This document shows positions 26,787-35,600 of a DNA stretch of 64,000 nucleotides, piece by piece. The stretch lies in NCBI GenBank assembly GCA_951813625.1, contig CATOTS010000034.1, forward strand, positions 62,001-126,000, in the 5' to 3' direction. Position 1 is the stretch's first letter; each line of letters opens with the position of its first letter. The notes below the pieces were generated by a model. That model made no database searches and had not been told where the DNA came from. It saw nothing but the letters and a program-made list of their open reading frames with translations. The stretch comes from an uncultured Caldilineaceae bacterium (GTDB taxonomy: Bacteria > Chloroflexota > Anaerolineae > Caldilineales > Caldilineaceae). The position numbers and the translations under genes are program-made.

Positions 26787-27044
26787 ATGGCAACGGAAGG
26801 GATAGGCCAATTGGATGAGGAAGTCGTCAGGCGGCTAGAGCAGCGGGCCTCCGTGAACAACCGCTCGTTCGAAAGCGAACTGCGCCACATTTTGGAGCAG
26901 GCTGCCGAGGGCGACTTTGCGGCGAATAGGCGAGGTTTTCGACAACTCTCCAGGAGGATGAGACAGCAGACGAGCGGCCGGACTCATACACCGTCACATA
27001 TTCTTGTTCGTGAAGATCGCGATTACGATCACGAGGCTTATTGA
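26787..27044 (+). CDS. VapB/FitA-type antitoxin
   Basis: This encodes 85 residues from MATEGIGQLDEEVVRRLEQ. The N-terminal part (QLDEEVVRRLEQRASVNNRS, FESELRHILEQAA) is a ribbon-helix-helix DNA-binding domain of the FitA/Arc type, typical of antitoxins that pair with PIN-domain toxins and autoregulate their operon. The C-terminal tail (THTPSHILVREDRDYDHEAY) is the expected toxin-binding segment and carries an HTPSxxLxRExRD-like motif. Its stop overlaps the toxin start by 4 bases. The toxin is damaged, so the antitoxin may be a relic or an anti-addiction remnant. Confidence 0.8.
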   Translation: MATEGIGQLDEEVVRRLEQRASVNNRSFESELRHILEQAAEGDFAANRRGFRQLSRRMRQQTSGRTHTPSHILVREDRDYDHEAY

Positions 27045-27469
27045 TTCGGTTGGTGGTGGACGCCAGCGCGGCAATCAAATGGTTTGTGGACGAAGAGTCT
27101 TCCGATCTCGCCGGCGCTTTGCTGGAAAGTGAGTACGATCTCTACGCTCCCAGGTTGCCGGCTTCAGAGGTTGACAATGCGCTATGGCGCAAGGTCCGGA
27201 TTGGACAGTTAAACCACGATGAAGATCGAGAAATCGCAGTCGCCATTGCTCGAATTCCCGTAAGTTGGGCAGATGAATTAAGTGTCTGTCCCGCCGCAGG
27301 TCAACTGTCACTTGAATTGGAGCACCCTGTCTACGACTGAATCTATCTGGCATTGGCACGCCAATTGCGTGGGTCAATGGTAACTTCCGATGCTCGTTTT
27401 GCTCATGCCGTCGCCGGAACCGCGTTTGAGCGCGTGATTCTCACTCTGGAGTCGCTCGACGCGGCTTGA
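27041..27469 (+). pseudogene. VapC-type PIN toxin with in-frame TGA
   Basis: A TTG start at 27041 overlaps the antitoxin stop. The frame gives RLVVDASAAIKWFVDEE (first PIN Asp), PASEVDNALWRKV (conserved Glu) and LELEHPVYD, then TGA at 27338-27340. It continues in the same frame with IYLALARQLRGSMVTSDARF and ends at 27469. In related toxins the TGA position is a Cys in the motif YDCxYLALA, so a single TGC or TGT to TGA change explains the break. The last acidic residue of the PIN nuclease site (TSDARF) is lost from the truncated protein, so RNase activity is unlikely. Confidence 0.85.
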
Positions 27470-27633
27470 AGGCGGTCATTCGCTTTGGCCGATGAAGGGT
27501 AGATGTGCCAAACACGGCGGCTCTTCATCGTAAGAAAAAGGCTCCCTTTGTCAATTCGCCTTTGTAGTCCGACGAGCCGGCGGAATTTCCATTCAGACCT
27601 CCAAATGTAGTCAAGCGAAAAGTTAGAAGGAAG
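27470..27633. other. short intergenic stretch ending in target duplication
   Basis: No gene is seen. The last 8 bases, GAAGGAAG (27626-27633), are repeated exactly after the MITE at 27942-27949. Confidence 0.6.
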
Positions 27634-27941
27634 GTAACTACCAAGCCACACACAGCGTCTATCTCGACCAGTGCTTCATCCCCGCCGCCATTCAGATTAT
27701 CTGATTGCGTATTCGGCTGGCCGCCACCACGTTGGATAAGCCGCACTGCAGGAATGACGACGTACTGTCGGTGAGCGATGGTTTTGGAGGGGGGCGTTGC
27801 GGGGGGAGTCCCCCCGCACAAGGGAGGGCCGCAGGCCCGACCGTCCAAAAAGCAAGGAGAAAGTAAAGCGGAGTGAGGAGAGTGAGAACAGCTTCGCTCA
27901 CCTCATTCCGGGTCACAGACTGATTGCGGCTGAGTAGTTAC
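27634..27941 (+). mobile_element. MITE copy B (308 bp) with 8-bp target duplication
   Basis: The 308-bp copy begins GTAACTACCAAGCC and ends GGCTGAGTAGTTAC; inverted, the ends match at 12 of 14 positions. It is flanked on both sides by GAAGGAAG. Internally it matches copy A at 858-1165 closely from end to end, including the central GC-rich palindrome (27788-27846). It has no coding capacity. The GTAA ends and 8-bp duplication point to IS66-family transposase acting in trans. It lies directly upstream of the gene at 27969 and may have displaced its promoter. Confidence 0.85.
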
Positions 27942-27968
27942 GAAGGAAGACAGGTCCTTCTCAACAAT

Positions 27969-28793
27969 ATGAGTTCGATCGGCGAGAACGACGCAAAGCC
28001 AGAATCTACAGTTTCGCCCCAAGCCCATGACGGCACAGACACCGAGTACCTGCCGTCAGGAAACGGCTGGCAGGCGCTAAGACTGATTTCCGCCGGCACA
28101 AAAGGCTCGATTGATGGTTGGCGCCCACAGATAGACCTTCTGACCGACCTCTTGGAATGTCACAACGACGCGGCGCTTTACCTGCGCAGACGCGTGCATG
28201 GCAAAACAACGCTCTTCCAGCACCTGGTCGTTGCCAATCATTTGACTGCTTCAATCTTTCTGAAGGACTCTCTGTTCCTTGTCCAAATAGGGTCGCTCGC
28301 CAGCTCAACCGTACTCCTCAGGCCCGTTGTCGAAATCCTGCTGGAGCTGCAGTATCTCAGGCGATTTCCAGCCGAGACAGAGACCTACTTCAGCAAAATC
28401 GAGGATCGCGACACAGGGCCAAGCAGAGGCAAGGCTTCAGCACGTCCCGGGGGAACTCTTCGATTCAAACCGGTTGAAGAGATGGCAAAGCGCTTGGGGA
28501 CCGGCAAGAAGCAAGCGTCAGACAGTTTCGATAGGCGTTTGATCGATCAGTGGCAACTGCTGTCAGATACCTCGCCAAGCCCTTCGCCTGAGCTCTTGGG
28601 GGCGACACCGGGCGGACAACAGGTGGAGTGGAGAAATACGCTCGCTGCGCTGGAACACGTCGCTTTTGACGCCGCCAGGCAACTGTTTGAGATTGACGAA
28701 GACTTCGCCAGACTCTTCGAACAGGAACAGGACTTACACAAGCGAGTGCTGAACCTCTCCTTCAGCGGGGCCGCGGTCCCGTCGCTGGACTGA
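27969..28793 (+). CDS. hypothetical protein
   Basis: This encodes about 274 residues from MSSIGENDAK; an upstream TTG at 27924 would place the start inside the MITE and is less likely. The protein is largely helical and soluble (LLTDLLECHNDAALYLRRRV, HGKTTLFQHLVVANHLTASI, LRPVVEILLELQYLRRFPAE). The order of a conserved Arg/Glu-rich helix pair is reminiscent of DUF5677-like proteins, but I cannot assign it. No partner gene overlaps it. The only strong regional feature is the MITE ending 27 bases before the start. Confidence 0.6.
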   Translation: MSSIGENDAKPESTVSPQAHDGTDTEYLPSGNGWQALRLISAGTKGSIDGWRPQIDLLTDLLECHNDAALYLRRRVHGKTTLFQHLVVANHLTASIFLKDSLFLVQIGSLASSTVLLRPVVEILLELQYLRRFPAETETYFSKIEDRDTGPSRGKASARPGGTLRFKPVEEMAKRLGTGKKQASDSFDRRLIDQWQLLSDTSPSPSPELLGATPGGQQVEWRNTLAALEHVAFDAARQLFEIDEDFARLFEQEQDLHKRVLNLSFSGAAVPSLD

Positions 28794-28838
28794 GCCCATT
28801 TTTGTGTCATCGTTCGCCCTGCCAACTTGGACGGCTTA

Positions 28839-28868
28839 GGCGCAACCTTTAGGCCTTGCGCTTGCGCC
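28839..28868 (+). terminator. possible terminator
   Basis: GGCGCAA (28839-28845) pairs with TTGCGCC (28862-28868) and is followed by TTTCTC. It separates the hypothetical gene from the lactonase. The stem is only 7 bp with a 16-base loop. Confidence 0.35.
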
Positions 28869-28899
28869 TTTCTCACATTCAAAGTTCCCGGAGAACGCA

Positions 28900-29799
28900 A
28901 TGAACGTAGAAATCCGTCACGACAAATTCCGCGCCGTAATCGGTGATGACGTCGAAATCGATGAAATCGGCAGCGGATTCGACTTCACCGAAGGGCCGAT
29001 CTGGAACCACGTTGAGAACCACCTCATCTTCAGCGACATACCCGGCAACATCATGCGCCGCTGGCGGCCCGACGGTTCGATTGCGACATGGCGCCAACCC
29101 AGCAATATGGCCAACGGAAACGCCTACGATCGCCAGGGGCGCGTCGTCACCTGTGAGCACGCGACCAGCCGCATTACCCGCACTGAAGCCGACGGCTCCG
29201 TCACGGTGCTCTCTACCCACTATGCGGGCAAGGAGCTCAACAGCCCCAACGACATCGTCGTCAAGAGCGACGGTTCCATCTACTTCACCGACCCCGGTTT
29301 CGGCCGCATGGAATACTACGGCCTCCCGCGTGAACAGCAGCTTCCCTTCCAAGGCGTCTACCGCCTCGATCCTGAGAGCCGCGCTCTTACGCTGCTCGTC
29401 GACAACTTCGACCAGCCCAACGGACTGTGCTTCTCGCTCGACGAGTCGCAGCTCTTCGTCAACGACACCATGCGCGCCCACGTACGCGTCTTCGACGTAG
29501 AAGGCAACGGCACGCTGGCCAACAGCCGTGTCTGGGCCGAGCCAACCGTCGACCGCGACGGCGTCCCCGACGGCGCCCCCGACGGCATGAAAATCGACAG
29601 CCAGGGCAACCTCTACGTCACCGGACCGGGCGGCATCCATGTGTTTGACGCCGGCGCAACTAGTCTCGGCGTCATCTACACGCCGCAGGGCTGCGCCAAC
29701 TTCTGCTGGGGCGAAGACGATTTGAAGAGTCTTTTCATCACCGCCAGCACCTCGCTCTATCGTCTGCGCGTCAATGTCCCGGGCAGACAGGCATTTTAG
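28900..29799 (+). CDS. SMP-30/gluconolactonase family lactonase (second copy)
   Basis: This encodes 299 residues of the SMP-30 propeller family. Metal and active-site positions are Glu in DFTEGPIWNHVENH, Asn in LNSPNDIVVKSDGS followed by YFTDPGFG, Asn in QPNGLCFSLDES, and Asp in APDGMKIDSQGNLY. It is shorter than the paralogue at 19922 because that one has about 25 extra residues at the N terminus and a longer loop. It is cytoplasmic, with no signal peptide. The ABM-type protein gene follows 57 bases later. Probable role: opening of an aldonolactone; substrate unknown. Confidence 0.9.
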   Translation: MNVEIRHDKFRAVIGDDVEIDEIGSGFDFTEGPIWNHVENHLIFSDIPGNIMRRWRPDGSIATWRQPSNMANGNAYDRQGRVVTCEHATSRITRTEADGSVTVLSTHYAGKELNSPNDIVVKSDGSIYFTDPGFGRMEYYGLPREQQLPFQGVYRLDPESRALTLLVDNFDQPNGLCFSLDESQLFVNDTMRAHVRVFDVEGNGTLANSRVWAEPTVDRDGVPDGAPDGMKIDSQGNLYVTGPGGIHVFDAGATSLGVIYTPQGCANFCWGEDDLKSLFITASTSLYRLRVNVPGRQAF

Positions 29800-29856
29800 A
29801 AGCAACCAGAATCGGAAAGGGGGCTTCCCTTCTCCACCCAGCCGAAGGAAGAAGAA

Positions 29857-30189
29857 ATGATCGCACTCGACGTATATTTCAACGCCAAATCAGGCGGTGA
29901 CGCCGAACTGGAAAAAGTGGTTGTAGATGTTTGGATGGAGGCGATGAAGCAGCAACCCGGTTTCATCAGCGCCTCTCTGATGACCCCGCTCCCACAGGAG
30001 GAACTCGATGCAATGGGGGCAGTCAAGCCGCCCTTTTCCCACGAAGTGCTCTCATTCTGGGAGAGCGAAGATTATAGGCAGCAATGGGTCGGCCGAGACA
30101 TACACCAAGAGGTCTGGCCGCAGGTCGAGGCGGCGGCCGAGATGATTATGTACACCGTCTCGAACTGTGACGAGAACTGGAACATTTAG
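29857..30189 (+). CDS. ABM-fold (dimeric alpha/beta barrel) protein
   Basis: This encodes 110 residues. MIALDVYFNAKSGGDAELEK, VVDVWMEAMKQQPGFISASL and FWESEDYRQQWVGRDIHQEV follow the pattern of antibiotic-biosynthesis-monooxygenase-like proteins, which form dimeric ferredoxin-like barrels. Such proteins range from heme-independent monooxygenases to enzymes of unknown activity. It follows the lactonase gene and has GAAGGAAGAAG upstream of the ATG, so it is probably in the same operon. The exact reaction cannot be deduced. Confidence 0.65.
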   Translation: MIALDVYFNAKSGGDAELEKVVVDVWMEAMKQQPGFISASLMTPLPQEELDAMGAVKPPFSHEVLSFWESEDYRQQWVGRDIHQEVWPQVEAAAEMIMYTVSNCDENWNI

Positions 30190-30390
30190 AGCTTTTTACC
30201 AATTGTCTGAAGTTTGATTCGTCTGTTTTTTGTGATGGACACAGTTAACCGCACGGGCTCACGCTAAGGTCATCGATCCAAGAATCAGGTGAACGATAGC
30301 TGGAACTGTACGCAGGCAGCCTGAGATGGTGACTCTTGCTGACCTGTCGAGGGAAAGTTCAACGAGCCCTGGCATTTGGGAGCGGCGCGC

Positions 30391-32661
30391 TCAGCTGCCG
30401 CTGCCCACTCCTTCCTGCTGGAACTGCGCGTCGACCACCGCCAGAATCGCCACATTGACTATGTCCACAACCTCCGCGCCCGTTTCCAGCACGTGGATCG
30501 GCTTGCCCATCCCCACCAGGATCGGCCCAATCGCCTCCGCACCGCCGAGACGGTTCAGCAGCTTATAGGCCGTATTCGCCGACGCCAGCTCCGGGAACAC
30601 CAGCACGTTCGCGTCCTCGATCGCGCTGAACGGGTAATGGCGCTGCATCAGGTCCGGCACGACCGCCACGTCCGCCTGCATCTCGCCGTCGATTTGCAGA
30701 GCCGGCCGCTGGGCCTTCACCAGCTCTGTCGCCCGCTGCACCTTCGCCACCTGCGGATGCTGAGTGCTGCCGAAGTTGGAAAAGCTCAACATCGCCACGC
30801 GCGGCTCAACGTCAAACTGCCGCGCGACGTCGGCCGCATTTATCGCGATCGACGCCAGCGTCTCGGCATCCGGGTCAATGTTCACCGTCGCATCGCTGAA
30901 AAAGTAGATGTTGTCGCGCACGATCATCAGGTAGACCCCGCTAAGCACCCCCCGGTCCGGCGCAGTGCCCACCGTCTGCAGCGCAGGCCGCAGCACATCC
31001 GGGTAGTTGTAGGTCAGCCCCGCGATATAGGCCCCCGCGTGCCCGTGCAGCACCATCGCCGGCCCGTAATAGTTGGCCTGGCGCAGCAGCTCGTTCGCCC
31101 GCGGCAGCGTCACCCCCTTGCGTTGACGCTCCTGATAAAACGTCGCCGCATACTCCCGGTTCATCGGGTCCTGGTGCGGATTGATCACGGTCGGACGGTA
31201 GTCCAGCCCCAACTCCTCGCACCGGATCTGCACCACGTCGGGATTGCCCAGCAGCACGGGTGAGCCGATCCCCTCCGACTCGACCGCGTAGGCGGCGCGG
31301 ATAATTTTTGGGTGTTCCCCCTCGCCGAACACTATCCGCTTCGGGTTCTGCCTCGCCTTGCTCTGCTGCGTGCGCATCACCTGCACACCCTTGCCGATGC
31401 GCAGCGCCAACTCGTCGAGGTACACGTCCAGATCGATATGCCGCCGCGCGACGCCTGTTTCCATCGCCGCCTTCGCCACGGCCGGCGCCACCCACATCAG
31501 CACACGGCTGTCCAGCGGTTTCGGAATAATGTAATCGGGGCCGAAACGCAGCGTGTCCAGCCCGTAGGCGCGCATGACGCTGTCGGGCACATCCTCCTTG
31601 GCCAAGTCGGCCAACGCACGCGCGGCAGCCAGCTTCATCTCCATGTTGATCGCCTTTGCCCGCACGTCCAGCGCGCCGCGGAAGATGAAAGGAAAGCCCA
31701 GGACATTGTTCACCTGGTTGGGGAAATCGCTGCGCCCCGTCCCCATGATCACCGTATCTTCGCGCGCTCCGACCGCATCCGGGTACGGAATCTCCGGGTC
31801 CGGGTTCGCCATTGCGAAGACAATCGGGTTCTCTTCCATCGAGCGTACCATCGACTGCGAGACCGCCCCGGCCACCGAGAGCCCGATGAGCACGTCGGCG
31901 CCGACCAGCGCGTCCCCCAGGGTGCGCGCATCGGTGTCGCTGGCGTACTCCTCCTTCCACTCGTTCATGTTCTCCATGCGGCCTTCGTAGATCACTCCGC
32001 GGCTGTCGCACATAATGATATTGCGCTTGTCCGCGCCGAGCGCCACGTAGATGTCGGCGCAGGCGATCGCCGACGCCCCTGCCCCGTTGATCACGATCCG
32101 GGCCTCGTCCAGCCCTTTGCCGGCGATCTCCAGCGCGTTCAGCAGCCCCGCGCCCGAGATAATCGCCGTCCCGTGCTGGTCGTCGTGGAAGACCGGGATG
32201 TCCAACCGCGCCTGCAGCGTCTGCTCGATCAGGAAGCACTCCGGCGCCTTGATGTCCTCCAAATTGATGCCGCCGAACGTGGGCGCGATCAGCTCGCAGA
32301 AGCGCACCATCTCGGCCGCGTCCTCGGTGTCGACCTCGATGTCGAACACGTCCACGTCGGCGAAGCGTTTGAACAGGACCGCCTTCCCTTCCATCACCGG
32401 TTTCGACGCCAGCGCGCCGCGGTTGCCCAGCCCCAGGATCGCGGTCCCGTTGCTGATCACTGCCACCAGGTTGCCGCGCGCGGTGTACTCGAACGCGTCC
32501 TCGGGCCGCAGCGCGATCTCCAGCACCGGGTGCGCCACCCCTGGCGAATAGGCCAGCGACAGATCGTTCTGCGTCTCCATCGGCTTGGTGGGCGTGATTT
32601 TGAGTTTGCCCGGCCGCCCGTCGGCGTGATAGTCGAGCGCATCCTGTTTGGTCAGCGTCAT
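30391..32661 (-). CDS. maeB: NADP-dependent malic enzyme with phosphotransacetylase domain (MaeB)
   Basis: This encodes 756 residues from MTLTKQDALDYHADGRPGK; a start five codons earlier (ATG at 32676) is possible. The N-terminal about 430 residues are malic enzyme: LAYSPGVAHPVLEI, VISNGTAILGLGNRGALA, FHDDQHGTAIISGAGLLNAL (NADP and metal region) and VINGAGASAIACADIY (Rossmann glycines). The C-terminal about 320 residues are a phosphotransacetylase-like domain (VFGEGEHPKIIRAAY, YLMIVRDNIYFFSDATVNID). It decarboxylates malate to pyruvate and yields NADPH; the PTA part usually regulates via acetyl-CoA. The gene stands alone on the minus strand. Confidence 0.95.
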   Translation of the reverse strand: MTLTKQDALDYHADGRPGKLKITPTKPMETQNDLSLAYSPGVAHPVLEIALRPEDAFEYTARGNLVAVISNGTAILGLGNRGALASKPVMEGKAVLFKRFADVDVFDIEVDTEDAAEMVRFCELIAPTFGGINLEDIKAPECFLIEQTLQARLDIPVFHDDQHGTAIISGAGLLNALEIAGKGLDEARIVINGAGASAIACADIYVALGADKRNIIMCDSRGVIYEGRMENMNEWKEEYASDTDARTLGDALVGADVLIGLSVAGAVSQSMVRSMEENPIVFAMANPDPEIPYPDAVGAREDTVIMGTGRSDFPNQVNNVLGFPFIFRGALDVRAKAINMEMKLAAARALADLAKEDVPDSVMRAYGLDTLRFGPDYIIPKPLDSRVLMWVAPAVAKAAMETGVARRHIDLDVYLDELALRIGKGVQVMRTQQSKARQNPKRIVFGEGEHPKIIRAAYAVESEGIGSPVLLGNPDVVQIRCEELGLDYRPTVINPHQDPMNREYAATFYQERQRKGVTLPRANELLRQANYYGPAMVLHGHAGAYIAGLTYNYPDVLRPALQTVGTAPDRGVLSGVYLMIVRDNIYFFSDATVNIDPDAETLASIAINAADVARQFDVEPRVAMLSFSNFGSTQHPQVAKVQRATELVKAQRPALQIDGEMQADVAVVPDLMQRHYPFSAIEDANVLVFPELASANTAYKLLNRLGGAEAIGPILVGMGKPIHVLETGAEVVDIVNVAILAVVDAQFQQEGVGSGS

Positions 32662-33345
32662 TGCGTTTCTCCGCATCTGCGTGGTTCGTTCATCTGACCC
32701 ATTGTATGTCATCTGCCCGCGATCCGCACGTAAGGTCCTTACGAACTTGCGGACTTATTCTCCCGTCCTGTGAATCAACCCGGACGCGGAAACGGGAAAC
32801 CAGGAACGAGAGCAGTTCCTCTATGAAGGCGAGAGCCTCGGTCGGGTTAGAGCAGGTTAGGGCGGGGAAGGTAGGTCTTCCGGCCCAAGTCTTGCGACCC
32901 GATCTGCTTGTCATTGGCTGCGTAGCGTAGTCAGGGAGCAATTGCCCGAGTATTTCAATATTTTTTCGCCAGCTTCCGTCAATTCTCGATGGTTTTCGTC
33001 TTTGGACATTCGCGATGCCGGTTTCCAGGGGTGTGCTGGCTGGCGGCGCCTGGGTTAGTGAGATGGGAGTCCGATCATATTGTTTGCAGCGCCGGTGATG
33101 GAGATTGTCGGGTTTGTCTCGGTGCAAATTTGGCTCAAGCGGCTGGCCTTTGCGCTCGATTTCGCGTTTCCAGGCCCATGCTCTTTGTTCTCTCCCGGTT
33201 TCTATTGCCGGTCTCTCTTCAGACTTCTGATTCTGAACAGTTGCCAACTTGGGTGAAAGGGCGTTCACAGGCGCTGCCTTTTGGCAGGGACTCCGGGTCT
33301 CTTTGTGGTTACCGTTAGGGGAGGAATTGCGAACTACCGAAAAAT
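32662..33345. other. intergenic, no supported gene
   Basis: About 0.7 kb between the divergent malic enzyme and ABC operon. A long minus-strand open frame exists, but its translation is low-complexity without family features. I see no repeat of the families found elsewhere in the window. Confidence 0.5.
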
Positions 33346-33374
33346 TTGTCCGCGCCCGTCTCCGGTGCTATACT
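33346..33374 (+). promoter_or_regulatory. sigma70-type promoter of the peptide-type ABC operon
   Basis: TTGTCC (33346-33351), a 17-base spacer and TATACT (33369-33374) lie about 140 bases before the first permease ATG. The long leader could carry further regulation, but no riboswitch is recognised. Confidence 0.6.
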
Positions 33375-33513
33375 ATCGGCGCTTCAGGGCTGCTCCGGAC
33401 TTCAACCCCGAAGAGCCGGAATTGGTACTATGCGAACTTGCGGCCGCGCGACCGCTGCCCCGTGGCAAACCCAGCCCTGGAAGAACATATTCAGGAAGAC
33501 AGGATTCGACGAT

Positions 33514-34596
33514 ATGGCAACCGCAACTGACGTTTCAAACGTCAGTCCAAGGGGCTCTACAAGCCCTCACTCAGTCCTCCGTGCAATCTGGAGCTCCTAC
33601 TTCTTTCGCAAGTTCCTGCGCGCCCTCGCCACCATCTTTGTCGTCACGACCATTATCTTTTTCCTCGTGCGGCTGCTGCCGGGCAACCCGATCGAGATCT
33701 ACGTCAACCAGCTAATCGTCACCTACGGCATGCCGGTGCACGAGGCCCAGGACCAGGCCGCCGCCCTCTTCGCCATCGACCTGGATGAGCCGGTAATCCT
33801 CCAGTACTTTTCATACCTACAGAATTTGGCGCGCGGCAACTTCGGCCAGTCGGTCCTGTCGCCGGGCACGACCGTGACCGAGGTAATCCTGCGTTTTCTA
33901 CCGTGGACGCTCTTCAGCGTCGGGTTGGGGCTGCTGATCAGCTTTACTGTCGGCGTCCTGCTCGGGGTCATCATGGCCTACCGACGCGACAGCTTCCTCG
34001 ATCACGGCTTCACCGTCGTCAGCTCGATCATCAGCTCGGTGCCCGACTTCCTTATTGGCCTTCTGCTCGTCGTCTGGCTGGGCGTACAGTGGAAGATCAT
34101 TCCGATTGGCGCAATGCGCGGCGCCTATTCATCGGGCATGGTACCCGGCTTCAACCTTGAGTTCTTCGCCGACGCGCTCTTCCATGGCGCTCTTCCAATC
34201 TCGACTTACGTCCTGACCAGCGTCGGTTTCTGGATGCTCAGCATGAAGAGCAACACAATCAGCACGCTCGGCGAAGACTACGTCACCATAGCCAAGGCGC
34301 GCGGTCTCAAGGAGTGGCGTATCACCACAGCCTATGTGGGCCGAAACGCCATCCTGCCCCTTTTCACGATCCTGACCATCCGTGTCGGCTTCGTTGTCGG
34401 CGGCTCGCTGCTCGTCGAGCAGATTTTCGAGTACGGCGGCATTGGGCGCATGTTGGGGCAGGCGATCAACCAACGCGACTATACCCTGATGCAGGGGATT
34501 TTCCTGATCATCACTTTTTCGGTGATCTTCGCCAACTTCTTTGCCGATGTCCTTTACGGCTGGCTCGATCCGCGCATCAAGCTGCAGGACAACTGA
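33514..34596 (+). CDS. peptide/nickel-type ABC transporter permease (DppB-like)
   Basis: This encodes 360 residues from MATATDVSNVSPRG. A first membrane segment (IFVVTTIIFFLVRLLPGNPI) with the LPGNP signature of DppB/OppB permeases is followed by a periplasmic loop and five further segments of the binding-protein-dependent permease domain. The ATPase-contact EAA loop is DYVTIAKARGLKEWRITTAY. Downstream genes encode the second permease, both ATPases and the binding protein, so this is a complete group-5 importer. The N terminus carries about 35 extra residues with no clear function. The ribosome-binding site is weak. Confidence 0.92.
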   Translation: MATATDVSNVSPRGSTSPHSVLRAIWSSYFFRKFLRALATIFVVTTIIFFLVRLLPGNPIEIYVNQLIVTYGMPVHEAQDQAAALFAIDLDEPVILQYFSYLQNLARGNFGQSVLSPGTTVTEVILRFLPWTLFSVGLGLLISFTVGVLLGVIMAYRRDSFLDHGFTVVSSIISSVPDFLIGLLLVVWLGVQWKIIPIGAMRGAYSSGMVPGFNLEFFADALFHGALPISTYVLTSVGFWMLSMKSNTISTLGEDYVTIAKARGLKEWRITTAYVGRNAILPLFTILTIRVGFVVGGSLLVEQIFEYGGIGRMLGQAINQRDYTLMQGIFLIITFSVIFANFFADVLYGWLDPRIKLQDN

Positions 34597-34668
34597 GTTA
34601 CGCATAGCGGCCGCGGCCAACCATGAGGCGGCCCAGAGAGTTCGCCGCATGGACGGGAGAGTAGAGAG

Positions 34669-35577
34669 ATGACGGCAGACAGCATCAACTACGAGCAGGG
34701 AGACAGCCTCCTCAACAGCGCGTGGAAGGGACTGCGCCTCTCGGTGCGCCTGCTCGCCTACAACAAGGTCGGCTTCATCGGTTTCCTCGTCGTCCTGTTC
34801 ATGGTGCTGCTATCTTACGCCGGGCCTCTGATTGTCGAACTCGACACTAAGACCAAGATCGACAGGATCTACATCACGCCCACGCTTGAGCACCCACTCG
34901 GCACCGATCACCAGGGCCGCGATATCTGGTCTCAGATTGTCAACGGCGGCAAAGACGTCATCTACGTCGCCTTTCTGGCCGCGCTGATCTCAACCGTAAT
35001 CGCCGTTGTCTTCGGCACCCTCAGCGGCTTCATCGGCGGCTGGATCGACAGCGCCGTCATGTCGGTTACCGACATCATCCTGACGATCCCGCAGTTTCCC
35101 TTGCTCGCGGTGCTTGCGGCCTTTATTTCGCTCAACAGCCTGACGCTGCTCGGCGTCCTGATGGGTCTGCTGAACTGGCCGACTCTTCTGCGCGCGCTGC
35201 GTGCGCAGGCGCTCTCGCTCAAACAGCGAGATTTTATCGAGGCCGCGCGCGCGCTCGACCTCGGTGTATGGCACATCGTTCTACGCGAAATGGTGCCGAA
35301 TATGATGCCTTACATCGTTGTCAGCTTCGCGCTGGGCATGACCTTTGCCGTTTATCAGCAGGCCGGTCTTGTCTTTCTCGGACTTGTGCCCATATCCGCC
35401 GGCAACTGGAGCGTGATGATCCAGCTGGCCTGGGTGCGCGGCGCAATCTTCTACAAGGACAGCGTCTGGTACATCATGGCGCCGATCGTCGCCATCGCCG
35501 TCTTGCAGCTGGCCATCATCTCGATGACCCGCTCCCTCGAACTGGTCTTCAACCCCCGCTTGCGGGCCAGCGAGTAG
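34669..35577 (+). CDS. peptide/nickel-type ABC transporter permease (DppC-like)
   Basis: This encodes 302 residues. It has the DppC N-terminal domain with one membrane segment (VGFIGFLVVLFMVLLSYAGP), a periplasmic part containing the family motif EHPLGTDHQGRDIWSQ, and five further membrane segments. The EAA loop is DFIEAARALDLGVWHIVLRE followed by MVPN. It pairs with the DppB-like permease to form the membrane channel. GGGAGAG lies upstream of the ATG. It is spaced 72 bases from the first permease gene and 23 bases from the next ATPase gene. Confidence 0.92.
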   Translation: MTADSINYEQGDSLLNSAWKGLRLSVRLLAYNKVGFIGFLVVLFMVLLSYAGPLIVELDTKTKIDRIYITPTLEHPLGTDHQGRDIWSQIVNGGKDVIYVAFLAALISTVIAVVFGTLSGFIGGWIDSAVMSVTDIILTIPQFPLLAVLAAFISLNSLTLLGVLMGLLNWPTLLRALRAQALSLKQRDFIEAARALDLGVWHIVLREMVPNMMPYIVVSFALGMTFAVYQQAGLVFLGLVPISAGNWSVMIQLAWVRGAIFYKDSVWYIMAPIVAIAVLQLAIISMTRSLELVFNPRLRASE

Positions 35578-35600
35578 AGACAGGCCCCACCGAACTGACT

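Noticed and set aside
32690..33268. Minus-strand frame of 192 codons between malic enzyme and ABC operon
   Set aside because: Low-complexity translation and it covers the likely regulatory region; no supporting motif.
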